Assembly: GCF_030052815.1 (NCBI RefSeq)
Contig: NC_079498.1
Location: 80,276,992 to 80,340,991 of the forward strand
Source of the DNA: Hevea brasiliensis
Taxonomy: Eukaryota; Streptophyta; Magnoliopsida; Malpighiales; Euphorbiaceae
Direction of reading: 5' to 3'
DNA length: 64,000 nucleotides
Positions 32,201 through 46,221 of this stretch are shown piece after piece. The notes under the pieces were generated by a model that saw nothing but the letters and a program-made list of their open reading frames with translations, was not told where the DNA came from and searched no databases. Positions within the stretch are counted from its first letter, which is position 1, and each line of letters begins with the position of its first letter. The position numbers were made by a program, and so were the translations under genes.

Positions 32201-33560
32201 GACCATCCACTACTACAAGTTTCCTTGATAAGGCATCAATAACTTTGTTTTCCACCCCCTTTCTATATATAATTTTATATTTTAGCCCTAATAATTTTGA
32301 AACACCCCTTAATTACAAATTGGTGTGCAACCTTTGCTCCAGTAAATGTTTGATATTCTCATGGTTAGTCACAATAAAGAATGGCCCTTACTCTAGGTAA
32401 TGTCTCCATTTAGAGATAGCAAAAGTAATGGCTAATAGCTCTCTCTCATAGATTGATAATGTTTTAGTTCTTAGGCCAAAAGCCTTAGAGATAAAGGCTA
32501 TAGGATGTCCATTTTGCTAAAAAATTGCCCCATACTTGACCCATTAGTATTAGTTTCAACAATGAAAAGCTCAATGAAATCTGAAAGTGCTAGAATTGGA
32601 GCTTGAGACATGGCTATTCTAAGATTATCAAATGCTTTCTGAGCTACCTCATCCCACTGAAGAGCATCTTTATTGAGCATGTTAGTGAGTGGTTTACTGA
32701 TAATGCCATAGTTTTAAACAAATTTTCTGTAACACCTAATTAATCCCAAAAAACTCTTTAACTCTTTGATTGAAATAGGTACTAGCCAAGACAGAACAGT
32801 TTTGATCTTGGTAGGGTCTGTTGCTACCCCTTTCCTTGATATAATATAGTCTAAATAATTAATTTTAGCCTTGCCAAATGAACATTTATTGAGTTTTGCA
32901 AACAATTGTTGCTATTGCAAAACTTGAAAGACTAATTCCAAATGTTGCAAATGTTGTTCCTAAGGTGAGCTATAGATCAAAATGTCATCAAAGAACACTA
33001 ACACAAACTTCTTCAAATGAGACTAGAAGATGTGGTTCAGGAGTTCTTGAAATGTTGCAGGGGCATTTATTAGCCCAAAGGGCATGATAGTAAATTCATA
33101 ATGTCCATGATGTGTTCTAAAAGCTGTTTTGTGGATATCGGAAGGATTCATCCTAATTTAATGGTATCTAGCTTTCAAATCAATCTTGGAAAAGATTGAA
33201 GCACCATGAAGCTCATATAGAAGATCATCTATAATAGGAATTAGGAACTTGTTTTTAACACTAAGATCATTCAACTTCTTATAATCAATGCAAAAATCTC
33301 TAAGAGCCATCTTTCTTCTTGATAAGTAGTACTGGAGAAGAATATCGACTAGTGCTAGACTGAATGACCTCATTTTGCAACATTTCATCCACAAGTTTCT
33401 CTATTTCTGCCTTTCGAAAATGTGGGTACCTATAAGGCCTAATATTGATAGGCATTGCTGAAGGTACTAAGGGAATTGAATGGTTGTGACTTCTGAAAGG
33501 TAGCAGGGCTTTTGAATCCTCAAAAATCCCATGATACTCATCCAATAAGGACTACAATTC
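32201..33560 (-). pseudogene. Gypsy-H RT and RNase H relic
   Basis: Minus strand. The RT start has LLPFRSHNHSIPLVPSAMPI and [14 protein letters not shown] (33545-33300), then [20 protein letters not shown]. The catalytic site reads LVFFDDILIYS near 33000, followed by FAKLNKCSFGKAKINYLDYI and VPISIKELKSFLGLIRCY. RNase H is degraded: FIVETNTNGSSMGQFF (near 32570), then SIYERELLAITFAISKWRHY and GVENKVIDALSRK near 32230. Stops and frameshifts occur near 33300, 33060, 32700 and 32520. Confidence 0.87.
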
Positions 33561-35485
33561 AACTGAATAAGGACTTGAGGGTGCTGTAATACCTTAAAAT
33601 GCAACTGAATTACTTGAGGATGTTGCAGTATCTGGAATTACTGAAGAATGTGACTGAAAAACTTGTATACAAAATAAGGGAGTTTGAAAATCCTTCCCCT
33701 GCTTATGCAAAAGCTACTGACAACTCATAAAAATTTAGTAGCTTAGAGTGATACCCCAAATCACCAACTCCCTAAAAGGTTACTGATTTCCCATCCTTCT
33801 TAAAACTGATCTTTGAATTCTGAAAATCAAATAGAATGGGATAAAATGTTTTCATCCAGTCAACTCCCAAGATCATATCAAAACTTCCCATTTCCAACAA
33901 CCTCAAGTCAAAACTGAAAGAGTATTGCTGAATCTTCTAGCTAAATGTAGGGCACACACTGGTGCTTGTACTCTTTCTGCCATTTGCTACTGTAACAGAT
34001 ATTGAAGGGATTTATACCAATGGAACCTTTGATTCTCTTGCTACTTTAGCATCCAAAAAACTGTGAGTACTACCACTATTTACCAAAATCAGTAGCTCCC
34101 TATTTTGATGCTTACTAATGACCCTTATAGTTTCAACTCCTTGAATTCCCTTAATAGCATGGATTGAAAGAGATATTGCCTCTGCATAATCAGGTATATC
34201 CGCTTCCATTGCATCATGCCATTCCTCCTCTCTTTCCTCTAATCCTTGTAATTGAAAAACTTCTCCTTCTTTTTCAAATATTTGCAAGGACATTAATGTT
34301 TTTTTCTTGCATTAATGGCTAAAGAAATATTTTTCTCCACATTTAAAGCAAGGTTTGGGCTGTTTAATGGAGTTAATAGCATTGGAACTGGTGGAATTGA
34401 GTTTATTAACTGGTTGGTTGATAGAAGATTAACTGGTAACAAGTAAAATTATCTATGCAGAGTATTTTGATTGGTGGAATTAAGCTATTTCAGATTGGAT
34501 TTCTGGTTTGCATTAGGTGGTTTAGGGGCATAAGGATATTGTTGAGAATTTTGAACAATTTTATAGGTAGTAGGTAATGAAGACAGATAATTATTAGGTC
34601 TGTAATTGGTTTGGTAATGTCTGGAATAGGCATTAATTTTTTTGGTATTATTCAAAAGCTGCTCTTGCAATCTTGTAGTTTCAATAGCTTGAGAAAGAGT
34701 TATTGGTTTGAACATTTTGACCATAGGTAGAATATCATCCTTCAATCCACTTATAAAGCTAGACAGAAAATATGTTTCTCCTAAAAGAGGCATTTCCCTT
34801 TCTAATCTAATTCTAATATCTTCAAATTTGTCTTTGATACTCTTCAAGAGTACCTTCTTGCCTCATTCTCATAAATGTTTCAATTATATCCCCAATCCTT
34901 CATCTCTAAACCTACCACATAATTCCTTTTCAAAATCTTCCCAAGAATGTCCTTCATCCCCCTTAATCCAATTATGGTACCATGAATCAGCCCTATCCAC
35001 CAAAAATAAACTTGTTATTCCTACCTTTTGATCCTTAGGAGCATCATACACTTCAAAGTATTTAATACATTTCCTAAACCAAGCCTTAAGTTCTTTGCCA
35101 TCAAAAGTAATCAACTTAACTTTGGGCAAAAATTTAGACATACCTTCCACTTCAGTTATAGATCTAGCACTATTAGCCCCTCTCTTATTTGGATTAATGT
35201 TCTTCCTTGGCACAGGAAGAATTCCCCTTCCTCCAAGAGTAGCCATAGAAGTACCAGCCTCCTTATTACCTCCATGCTGTGTTCCCCTAGCTTTCTTAGG
35301 CAAATTTACACCAAACAAGGATCGAAACTCCTCCAAGATAATTTTCCTAGTATCAATTGCAGATTGCTTGATTTCCTCCCTTAATTTTATTATAGATTGC
35401 TTGATTTCCCCTCGCAATTCCTCCTTATTCTTCTTAAAATCTTCCTGTAAACCTTAACTTATTTCTCTAACTCTGAAACCCTAAG
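33561..35485 (-). pseudogene. Gypsy-H gag and protease relic
   Basis: From the right on the minus strand: an N-terminal coiled-coil-like stretch, VSELEK (near 35465) and ELRGEIKQSIIKLREEIKQS. Then SKFLPKVKLITFDGKELKAW and RADSWYHNWIKGDEGHSWED, and MPLLGETYFLSSFISGLKDD. A knuckle, CFKCGEKYFFSH, stop, C, lies near 34350. The protease has HAIKGIQGVETIRVISKHQN and LLILVNSGSTHSFLD near 34060, where the usual catalytic Asp of DSG is Asn. The remainder to 33561 is the protease-RT linker. Multiple breaks. Confidence 0.85.
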
Positions 35486-37592
35486 TGTTAGTAGTATGTC
35501 CTAGAGCATATCATTTAGTATGTATCTTGTACATGTTTTATTAATAAAAGGCATTTTCACTTTTCCATTTACATAATATATTTATGTGTAATAGAAAAGG
35601 TCCATTGATATTTTGTTAGAAATTCTATTCTTAAGTTGTTAAGAATATGAGTGATAGTATTTCTAGCACAAAGTATCATAAATTGGTTCACAATCGAGGA
35701 TACTTCACACAGGACATGACTTATCCAGAAGATAGTAATCATGTTTGTTCCCAAGTTATTTATATGAGATGTAAATAAGATGGAATGGTGAGTCTCATGC
35801 TATATAACAAACATGATAGGCACTTATGCATGACAAGTAGGCCGAACCAGTGACATTTATGACAAGCACATGGAGTTTACTCTTGTCAATGGATTGTCAT
35901 AAATCATATCAGTGCATATAATCTTTAGACCTGAGATAGCACAGTTATCTTATATATAGGTGGTTTGAGTTTGATATTGTTGTCATACTTGTACTGTGTA
36001 TGGGTATATGGGCATGTGTTGGCTCCTACTAGTTATATATGGAGGTAGGTGTTGATCAAGATGGAATCTGTTACCCTAAGTAAATAGGGATAAAATCCTA
36101 TGTTCATTTAATTGTTCTTGATGTTTCAAGTTCCTCGTCAGGACAGATAGATTTAATCAGAAAAGAGTTTCTGATGAGAAAATCTTTTTAATCAAGAATT
36201 AGAATTAAAAGAGAACATAATATTCATAGCAAATGGAGTTTGACATAAACCATGACTCCAGCTCGAATTGGGATTTTGTAACAGAAAGATTCTAGTGCAT
36301 GGTAACATATGATTAGAGGTTCATTTAATGTTTTCCTTATTACTAATTGGGTGGCCATCGCATGCTATACTAGGTGTTAACCATGATCTATAAGGTGCCT
36401 AAAATGATTTAGAGAAATCATTTATGGTAAGAAAGAGTTCTGATGATATTAAGAGGTAATATCATATCTCATTGCCAATTAGTGATGAGCCTAGTGAGTC
36501 ACACACATGCACAAGTAATCACAAAGTTAAATATGATTTAATTAATTAGTTAAAGAGTTTAATTGATTAATTAAATAGGTTTGGTTTGCAATTAGAATGC
36601 AAAGTCCCTAGCATGGCTTGAAACCAAATCTAGGTTATTAGATGTATAGTATAAGTTAAATTTATATTTAAAGTATTTAAATATGAATTTAATTATGAGA
36701 AATTAATTAATAGAGATTAATTAATTAATTTATATTTTATATAAATTGATTAGAAGAGGAGAAATAATTATTTTGGATTGAGAACTCAAAATTACAACAC
36801 AAAGGTAATTTGGTCATTTCACAGGGTGACATGTGGCATCATGAGATGGTGACAGATGGCACCATATAAGCTTGCCATTTGTCTTCCAATCATGTAAGAT
36901 GATCAAAGTCAAGATCAAATATAGCTTTAACACTTGGCTTAATGTGATTAGGTCAATTAAAATTCTGAGCCAATTAGAAGATGACATGCGGCAAGGGTTT
37001 TAAGTGATGACCTAATTATATAATGTGTTGTTATGAAAGAATGAAAGAACATTCTGATTTTATCAAAAGTGTGCCGCCACCCTTGAAGCATTCTTCCTCT
37101 CTTCTTCTTCATCTCTCATCATTTCAAAGAGAATTGCCCACATTCTCTTAAATTAAAATTGCTAGAAATCGTTTCTAGTGTCCTGTATTCATCTACAACA
37201 TCTCTAAAGGCAAATCCCTATTTTCTAATTGGTTGGCAAGGCTTTAGAAGCTGATCAAGGGGCTGTCATTGGTGATCTTGGTGTGGACAATCTAGAGGGA
37301 TAACATTTGGGGTCCTAGGTGCTTCCCAAAGTTACCAAACACATCTACAGTGCATGAAAAGGTTAGTGCACATGTTCTTGAATTAATCTAGGGTTCTAAT
37401 GAATTAATATGTTAATTCTAAAATCTTAAATGGCAAATGTAGATCCAAATACATATTAAAAGTGTTTTAATATGCTATTGAACATTGAAATCAATAGGTA
37501 AATAATGAATCTTGCATGATGCATGAGATCTTAGAAGAAAATTTTTGAATTCAATATTTTAATCTAATAATTTTCATGCTTCCGCTCCTTGA
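35486..37592 (+). repeat. 5' LTR of Copia-1b
   Basis: 2107 bp from TGTTAGTAGTATGTCC to CCGCTCCTTGA; the final CA is mutated to GA. It aligns throughout with the Copia-1a LTRs but is clearly more divergent from them than they are from each other. It has the same AT-rich TTAATTAA blocks near 36540-36740. Confidence 0.92.
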
Positions 37593-37594
37593 AT

Positions 37595-37607
37595 TGGTAT
37601 CAGAGCC
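37595..37607 (+). other. Primer-binding site of Copia-1b
   Basis: TGGTATCAGAGCC, a perfect match to the usual initiator tRNA-Met PBS, two bases after the LTR end. Confidence 0.92.
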
Positions 37608-39161
37608 ACTATATTTGCCATTTAGATTGTTGATTATATGATTTAATTGTGTGATTTGATCATGAGATGATTGATTCATTGCTGGTTGCAAGGAATAGGT
37701 GGCAGCATGGAGATGAACTCCATTGGTGCGCATGATTTAGTGCATCCAACCATGCGCATGGCTTTGGGCTTGTTTATGGGCTTGGTTTCAAAGGCCCATA
37801 ATTAGGCCCATGACTAATTAAAATGTTTAATTAAGAGTTTTAATCACATAATTAAATTTTGATTCAAATATGAATTTTTAAATTTGTTTGAATGTGATTC
37901 AAATTTGAATTTTTAAATTTGTTTGAATGTGATTCAAATCTGAATTTTTAAATTTGTTTAAATCATATTCAAATCTGGTTTTTTAAGTTGAATATGAGAT
38001 ACTCAACTTAATTTAAGTATGTATGTTTTATTTAATTATTAAATAGTGATATGCATGATGGATGATCATGGACAATAAAAGACCGATGTGATTGGATTTA
38101 TTTCTTTTATGTTTCTTGAGTTGTAAATTAATTAATTTATTTTAATTTATGTTGGTGGCATGTATTATAAAGGTTGTAATATTTTGGTTGTAATTTCATT
38201 TATTTGGTTCTTGTAAATTTGCCTTGGTATGCCAAGGATTACTATGTAATTGGATTGCAAGAAGATCAAGGAGGTCAAGAGCATTGGTGGGACCAGTGGG
38301 AGGAATTCAAGATCAAGTGTTGATTATGTACTCCTTCAGCAACTCTTGTAATATGAATAAATGAAATGCACCTAGGAATGCCCGATTCAATTCTTGGTGG
38401 CTCAGAATTGAATCCCTTAGAAAGTCCATGATCATACCCTATTTATTATTATCCATGAATGCATGAGATGTATGGGAATGTATGCAAGTATATGATATAT
38501 GCATGCTAATTGGATAATGTACAAAGTGAGACCATAATAGTAATTAGGACGATCACAAAATCTTCCAAACAAATGATTAAGTTGGAAATGGTATAATTAA
38601 AAGTAATTATATCATGGACCCTCCATTGAGGCAATTATTTTAAGAAAATTTAAATACTTACATATGATGTAATTAATTTAAGAGATTTTCTTAAAGAATA
38701 ATTATTAAGCATGAGATGTTGTCAATATATAAATGGTTTGGTGGCTAATAATGGATGTGCCTGAGGACATTAAAATTATTTGCATGTTTACTAGCTCAAT
38801 GGGATCAACTTAACTAATGCAAGATAAGTCAATAATGGATGTGCCTGAGATTTTGAGCATTAGGGGCTAGGTAAAAGGATTGAACCTCACATGAGATGTG
38901 ATGGGCAAGGCATTGCTCACTTATAATTTATTGTAATTCCAATAATGGATGTGCCTGAGGATGATCATTAAGAATATAAGAATTCAATCACCCACTAGAA
39001 ATCCATCCAACTAGGATTTCCATTTTCTACTTTGGAAGTGTAGGATTCGCTAAGTTAGTGGGAGGACCAATTTGATTAAAAGACCATAATCATTTTGGTT
39101 AAATACATGATACATTTACTAATTAATCTGGTTATTTTCTGCAGTTAATTTTCTGATAATA
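37608..39161 (+). other. Copia-1b untranslated leader
   Basis: About 1.55 kb without a coding frame. It contains about four palindromic ATTCAAAT...GAATTTTTAAATTTG units at 37858-37990. A recurring motif AATAATGGATGTGCCTGAG lies at about 38748-38766, 38831-38849 and 38941-38959. Both features are shared with Copia-1a. Confidence 0.75.
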
Positions 39162-39985
39162 ATGAGCACACCACAACCACCACCACCCAATATCCTTGCG
39201 AGCATACTTGATCACAATAGGTTGACAGGACCTAATCTTTCTGATTGGCTAAGAAATTTGAAACCTGTCCTGAACCTTGAACATATAGGATATGTTCTAG
39301 ACTCAAAGGTTCCTGGTTCCTTACCTCCAGAGGCCACTCAAGAGGAACATGATACTTTGGACAAGTGGAAGTAGCATGATATGAGAGCCAAGTGTTACAT
39401 GCTTGCTTTTATGAGTAATGAGTTACAGAAGCAGCATGAGAACATGCAGAGTGCGAGTGGATCCTTCTTCACTTACAAGAGTTGTATGGTGAGCATAGCA
39501 GGAATGTCAGGTATGAGATATCTAGGCAACTATTTCGAATGAGGAAGTCTAAGGGGCAGAATGTTGGGGATCATGTCCACAAGATGATTTGGCTTATTGA
39601 GCAGCTGGAAAATCTTGACTTTAACATGGATTTCCAACTGCAGACAGATTTGATCCTTCAATCCCTACCTGAGTCATTTGAGAATTTTGTGACAAATTTC
39701 CATATGACTAAATAGGAATACACCTTGGCTGGTTTACTTATCATGCTGGTTATTGCCCAAAAGAATATGCCGGGCAATAAAGGAAAAGAGGTAGCTTTGA
39801 TTGCATCTTCCTATGCTAGAAAGTCCAACAAGAAGAAGGCCAATAAGAAAAAGAAACCTCAAGTTCCAGGATCTTCCAAGAAGATAGCCAAACAGAAAAC
39901 AAAGACCAAAGCTAACAAAGGCAAGGGAAAGTGTTTCCACTGTCAGCAGGATGGGCACTGGAAAAGTGAACTGCCCAGAGTATAA
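39162..39985 (+). pseudogene. Copia-1b gag relic
   Basis: Starts MSTPQPPPPNILASILDHNR at an ATG in good context, then LTGPNLSDWLRNLKPVLNLE to LDKWK, where TAG interrupts at 39372-39374. It continues ELYGEHSRNVRYEISRQLFR, GDHVHKMIWLIEQLENLDFN and a knuckle, CFHCQQDGHWKSELP, in which the last Cys is not in place. Two further breaks lie near 39475 and 39715. The gag is joined abruptly to the pre-integrase region, with no protease between. Confidence 0.88.
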
Positions 39986-42609
39986 CAATCTAAAAGAATG
40001 CAATGCCATGATGAAAATCAATTCAAGTTCAAAATATATTTGACACTTAAGATTAGGTCATGTTGCAGAAGATAGGATTGCAAAACTAGGGAAAAAGAGG
40101 TTTTTATCCTCATTGGGCCCTGAGCCTACTCCAATTTGTGAATCCTGCCCTCAGGGCAAAATGACCAGATCACCCTTTGTTAGACAAGTGCTAAGAGCTA
40201 AAAATATTTTGGAGCTAATACATAGTGATGTTTGTGGTCCATTTAAAGAAATGGCTAGAGGCAGTTTTCATTATTTTATTACCTTTAATGATGATAAATC
40301 AAGGTTAGGGTATTTGTATTTGATGAAATACAAATATGAATCCTTTGAAAAGTTTAAAGAATTTAAATCTGAAGTAGAAAATCAAATAAGAAAAAGTATT
40401 AAAGCTCTTCGATCAAATCGTGGAGGTGAATACTTGAGTACTGAATTTGATGAATACTTGAAAGAGCATGGCATTGGTTCCAAGATGACTCCTCCAGGAA
40501 CACCACAATTGAATGGTGTATCTGAAAGGAGAAATCATACCCTATTGGATATGGTACGTAGTATGATGAGCTATACTGATTTGCCAATCTCCTTTTGGGG
40601 ATTTGCGTTAGAATCAGCTTTACATATTCTAAATAGGATTCCATCAAAATCAGTATCTTCCACACCTTATGAGATATGGCATGGAAGAAAACCAAGTCTT
40701 AAGCATGTTAAGATTTGGGGTTGTCCAGCTTATATCAAAAAAAAAAAAAATTGAACACTGATAAATTGAAAACCAGATCAGAAAAGGGTCGATTTGTTGG
40801 ATATCCCAAAGATAGTTTTGGATATTATTTTTATTTTCCTACATCACAAAAGATTGTGGTAAGTAGAGATGCTACATTTCTTGAACAACAGTTTGTTCAA
40901 GAAGGAGGCAAAGGAAGGCAAATAGAGTTAGAATTGGAGAATTCTGACCAACCAACAGATCAGATAGATATAGATCCATATAGTCAATCTACATCTATTG
41001 ATGAAACATCTACAATTATTCCTCGCAGATTAACCAGGATATCTCACCCACTAGTGAGATATGGTTTCTTTCATGAAGAAGAATAAGAGTTGTCTACTCA
41101 TGAAGAAGTTGATCATGAAGATGATCCACTTACCTGTGAAGAAGCTATATCAGATATAGACTCTTTAAAATGGATTGATGCTATGAAATCCAAGATTGAT
41201 TCCATGTATAAGAATCAAGTTTGGGATCTTATTGACCCACCTAAAGGCATTGTACCTATAGGGAACAAATGGGTTTTTAAGAAGAAAATTGGTTTTGATG
41301 GAAAGGTAGAGACCTATAAAGCAAGGCTAGTAGCGAAAGGGTTTCGCTAAAGGCAAGGAATCAACTATGAGGAGAATTTCTCGCCTGTTGCCATGCATAA
41401 ATCAATTAGGATTCTATTAGCAATAGCTACATACTATGATTATGAGATTTGGCAGATGGATGTCAAAACAGCTTTTCTCAATGGATACATTGAAGAAAAA
41501 ATTTAATGGAACAACCTAGGGGTTTTTGAATCCCAAGATGGTTTCAAAGTGTGCAAGCTAAAGCGATCCATTTATGGGTTAAAACAAGCTTCGAGGAGTT
41601 GGAACATCCATTTTGATGAAGCCATTAAGTCATTTGGTTTTATCAAAAATGAGGATGAGCCATGTGTATATAAGAAGGTTAGTGATAGTACTGTCACTTT
41701 CCTTGTCTTATATGTGGATGACATTTTGTTAATGGGTAATGACATAGGTATGTTGACAACTATAAAAGGTATGATTGTCAAATACATTCTCCATGAAAGA
41801 CTTAGGGGAGACAACCTATATTATTGAGATTCGCATCTATAGAGATAGAGCGAAAAGAATAATTGGTTTATCCCAAAGTCTACACTTGGAAAAGGTGTTA
41901 AAGAGGTTTAACATGCTTGATTCCAAGAGAGGATTGTTACCAGTGAGACATGGTATCCACCTTTCTAAAGAGATGTCTTCAAAGACATCTAAAGAAAGAG
42001 ATAAAATGGCTAGGATTCCATATGCTTCGGCTATTGAAAGTTTGATGTATGCAATGTTGTGTACTAAGCCGGATATCGTGTATGCTGTTAGTTTGACTAG
42101 CTGGTATCAATCCAATCCAGGTTTGGAACACTGGATAACTGTCAAGAATATCCTTAAGTACTTGAGAAGAACTAAGGATTTATTCTTGGTATATGGAGGT
42201 GGTGACTTGCAATTGGATGGTTATATTGATTCTCATTTTCCATCAGATATCAATGATAGAAAGTCTACCTTTGGGTATGTGTTCATTTGTAATGGAGGTG
42301 CAGTCAGTGGGAAGAGTTCCAAACAGAGTATGACTGCATATTCCACTACAGAGGCTGAGTTTATTGCTACATTAGATACTGCAAAAGAGGCTGTTTGGAT
42401 ATAAGGAACCCCAGTCTCACTAGAAATCCAAACACATAGAAAGGCGCTACCACATTATCAGAGAAATAATTAGGCGAGGTGATGTAGCCATGCAGAAAAT
42501 AGCATCAGCTGAAAATCCAGCTGATCCATTCACTAAGCCTATGTCACAAACTCAGCTAGACCGACATCTTGAGAAGATGGGTCTAAGATATTGTAATAAA
42601 TGGCTCTAG
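39986..42609 (+). pseudogene. Copia-1b pol relic lacking protease
   Basis: Immediately after the gag knuckle it reads LKECNAMMKINSSSKYI (about 39990-40040), the sequence that in Copia-1a follows the protease. About 500 bp including the protease site is therefore deleted. The integrase has PICESCPQGKMTRSPF, HSDVCGPFKEMARGSFHYF, IKALRSNRGGEYLS (catalytic region SDR altered to SNR) and NGVSERRNHTLLDM. RT has VFKKKIGFDGKVETYKARLV and an intact YVDDILLMGND near 41708-41740. RNase H ends PADPFTKPMSQTQLDRHLEK near 42570. Stops at about 41086, 41350 and 41505 and near 42404 disable it. Confidence 0.88.
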
Positions 42610-45600
42610 TGCTAGTGCGAGATTGTTAGTAGTATGCCCTAGAGCATATTATTTAGTATGTATCTTGTACATGTTTTATTAATAAAAGGCATTTTCACTT
42701 TTCTATTTACATAATATATTTATGTGTAATAGAAAAGGTCCATTGATATTTTGTTAGAAATTCTATTCTTAAGTTGTTAAGAATATGAGTGACAGTATTT
42801 CTAGCACAAAGTATTATAAATTGGTTCACAATCGAGGATACTTCACACAGGACATGATTTATCCAGAAAGATTGTAATCATGTTTGTTCCTAAGTTATTT
42901 ATATGAGATGTAAATAAGATGGAATGGTGAGTCTCATGCTACATAATAAACATGATAGGCACTTATGCATGATAAGTAGGCCGAACCAGTGACATTTATG
43001 ACAAGCACATGGAGTTTACTCTTGTCAATGCATTGTCATAAATCATATCAATGCATATAATCTTTAGACCTGAGATAGCATAGTTATCTTGTATATAGGT
43101 AGTTTGAGTTTGATACTGCTTTCATACTTGTACTGTGTATGGGTATATGGGCATGTGTTGGCTCCTACTAGTTATATATGGAGGTAGGTGTTGATCAAGA
43201 TGGAATCTGTTACCCTATGTAAATAGGGATAAAATCCTATGTTCATTTAATTGTTCTTGATGTTTCAAGTTCCTGGCCAGGACAGATAGATTTAATCAGA
43301 AAATAGTTTATGATGAGAAAATCTTTTTAATCAAGAATTGGAATTAAAAGAGAACATAATATTCATAGCAAATGGAGTTTGACATAAACCATGACTCCAG
43401 CTCAAATTGGGATTTTGTAACCGAAAGATTCTAGTGCATGGTAACATATGATTAAAGGTTCATTTAAGGTATTCCTTATTACTAATTGGGTGGCCATCGC
43501 ATGCTATGCTAGGTGTTAACCATGGTCTATGAGGTGTCTAAAGTGATTTAGAGAAATCATTTATAGTAAGAAAGAGTTTTGATGATATTAAGAATTAATA
43601 TCATATCTTATTGCCAATTAGTGATGAGCCTAGTGAGTCACACACATACACAAGTAATCACAAAGTTAAATGTGATTTAATTAATTAGTTAAAGAGTTTA
43701 ATTGATTAATTAAATAGGTTTGGTTTGCAATTAGATTGCAAAGTCCCTAGCATGGCTTGAAACCAAATCTAGGTTATTGGATGTATAGTATAAGTTAAAT
43801 TTATATTTAAAGTATTTAAATATGAATTTAATTATGAGAAATTAATTAATAGAGATTAATTAATTAATTTATATTTGATATAAATTGATTAAAAGTGGAG
43901 AAATAATTATTTTGGATTGAGAACTCAAAATTACAACGCAAGGGTAATCTGGTTATTTCACAGGGTGACATGTGGCATCATGAGATTGTGACAGATGGCA
44001 CCATATAAGCTTGCCATTTGTCTTCCAATCATGTAAGATGATCAAAGTCAAGATTAAATCTAGCTTTGATACTTGGCTTAATGTGATTAGGTCAATTAAA
44101 ATTCTGAACCAATCAGAAGATGACATGTGGCATGACCTAATTATATAATGTGTTGTTATGAAAGAATGAAAGAACATTCTGATTTTATCAAAAGAGTGCC
44201 GCCACCCTTGAAGCCTTCTTCCTCTCTTCTTCTTCATCTCTCATCAATTCAAAGAGAATTGCCCACATTCTCTTGAATTAAAATTGCTGAAAATCGTTTC
44301 TAATATCCTGTATATATCTACAATCTCTCTAAAGGCAAATCCCTATTTTCTAATTGGTTGGCAAAGCTTTAGAAGCTGTTCAAGGGGCTGCCATTGGTGA
44401 TCTTTGTGTGGACAATCTAGAGGGACAACATTTGGGGTCCTAGGTGTTTCCCAAAGGTACCAAACACATCTACAGTGCATCAAAAAGTTAGTGCACATGT
44501 TCTTGAATTAATCTAGGGTTCTAATGAATTAATATGTGACACCCCTCACCCGACTACAGTGTAGTCGAGCAAGGCGTGCTACATTTGGTGCCGGAGCACC
44601 CTATCTTATCTTACTTTATTCCTTTAATAATTTTGTTCTCATTATATTTTAATATCAATTATTTTTCTAAGGAGAAACCAGCGGAGTTTCCCCTATTTTA
44701 TTATCTTTTAGTGTATTTCAATATTTACCTGTTTAAAAATCTCAATAATATTTTCAATACAATAATTCATCCATACTCATATCATCATTTCAAAAATCAT
44801 TATGTAATTCAAATCCATACTCATTTGTACAAATTCATTCATGCTTATTACATATATCAAAATTCTCAATTTCATTAGTTTACATAATTTGCAAACTAAT
44901 TGCATAAATTCATAATTTACATCAGGTGCATATTACATAAAATTTCCTAATTTTCATTACAACACAATAAATAATTATAATGCATAAATTACATAATATG
45001 ACTAATGTGAGCTCTATCTACATGCATTGCTGAGGAGGTGACAACCTTATACACTTCTGACATTTCTGCAGATTCGGACTCCAAAATCCCAGTCTGTGGT
45101 CTACTGGGTTCTCTGGCCAAATCTTCAGTACCTACGTGTTGCAAACAACGACGCGCTAAGCATAAAGCTTAGTGGTGCCAATAATACAAGAAAATATAAT
45201 ATACAAATAAAAATAATAATTTCTTAGTTATTGTGCTTATAAGAATAATAAATAATTTCCAAATTTTTGTTTTGTTTATGGCTAATTAAATCTTATGATA
45301 TTAACTCTTCCTAGCATGTTATTTATTGATCTCATAATGATTTTAAGCCTCATGTATTTATTTATCTTCATTTTCTGACCCTTAAGAATATTTATTTTTA
45401 TTGGAATCATTCTTGTTTCTTAACTTAATATTTCATCAATTTGTTGCCTTTAAACTTAATTTCATTTTTATTAATACTTTTCCATGCCCAAGTAACCTAT
45501 ACAAATTGACCGGACTGGATAAACGGGTAAACTAGCACTGGGTACCAGATACCTCGGGCCGTCACACCATCGGTCACAATATGTCTCCCGGTGTGCAGAT

Positions 45601-46221
45601 AAAATGGCTAATAAGCCATAAAAGCAATAAGGCATAAAGCCAAGTATAACATCATAATCAGTATAGCCATAGGCTATCATATCACAGAATGGCATGAAGC
45701 CATACATACGCAGTACTGCTATCAGAACCCTATTGGCATGCTAACCTATCCAAACCAATCACACTAGGCCTACTAGGGTATTTAACACTTTTACTTTATG
45801 CAATTCTTTGAAATTGAAATTTTATGGCTACTATTCATTTCATTAGTCAACTAAAATGTTGACTTTTTCATACACAATAGGTATATTGGTTCTAATATCA
45901 CCAATATACCACATTTTTCATTCTAAAGTTGTTGGCATTGGTTGCCAATTCCATTTCAAAGCTTACGGTTGGTTATTTAAAATTTTCAGATTTCAAATAC
46001 TTGGTTTACTGTTCCATTGGTCAATTTTTCAGTAAGAATTTGGCAATATTGTCTTCATGAAAGTTGTTCCTTTATGTGTCTTCTTTAATTCACTTTTTAA
46101 ATCACTCCATTTGGAGTTTTCTAGCTCAAGATATGCAACTTTGAGTAAGGCTGGCCGGATTGGTATCTACTCAGAAATTCTGGTATTCTGCCAGATTTGG
46201 TAGTTCAACTTTGGCTAATAA

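Larger units (their letters stand above)
12074..35485 (-). mobile_element. Gypsy-H: host Ty3/gypsy element, interrupted
   Basis: A minus-strand gypsy element that survives as 12074-13517 (3' LTR, integrase end) and 31849-35485 (integrase start, RNase H, RT, protease, gag). The two pieces join exactly when the 13518-31848 composite and one copy of CTTAG are removed. On the minus strand the integrase then reads ETCASLRLL, a stop, then PLPIPTQAWLLVTMD. The gag end is cut by Copia-1b (TSD CTAAG, 35481-35485 and 53781-53785). No 5' LTR was recognised to the right of Copia-1b. Confidence 0.85.

Noticed and set aside
44576..44878. 100-codon open frame
   Set aside because: Lies within a solo LTR on the opposite strand and encodes an AT-driven Ile/Tyr/Asn/Phe-rich sequence with no domain.
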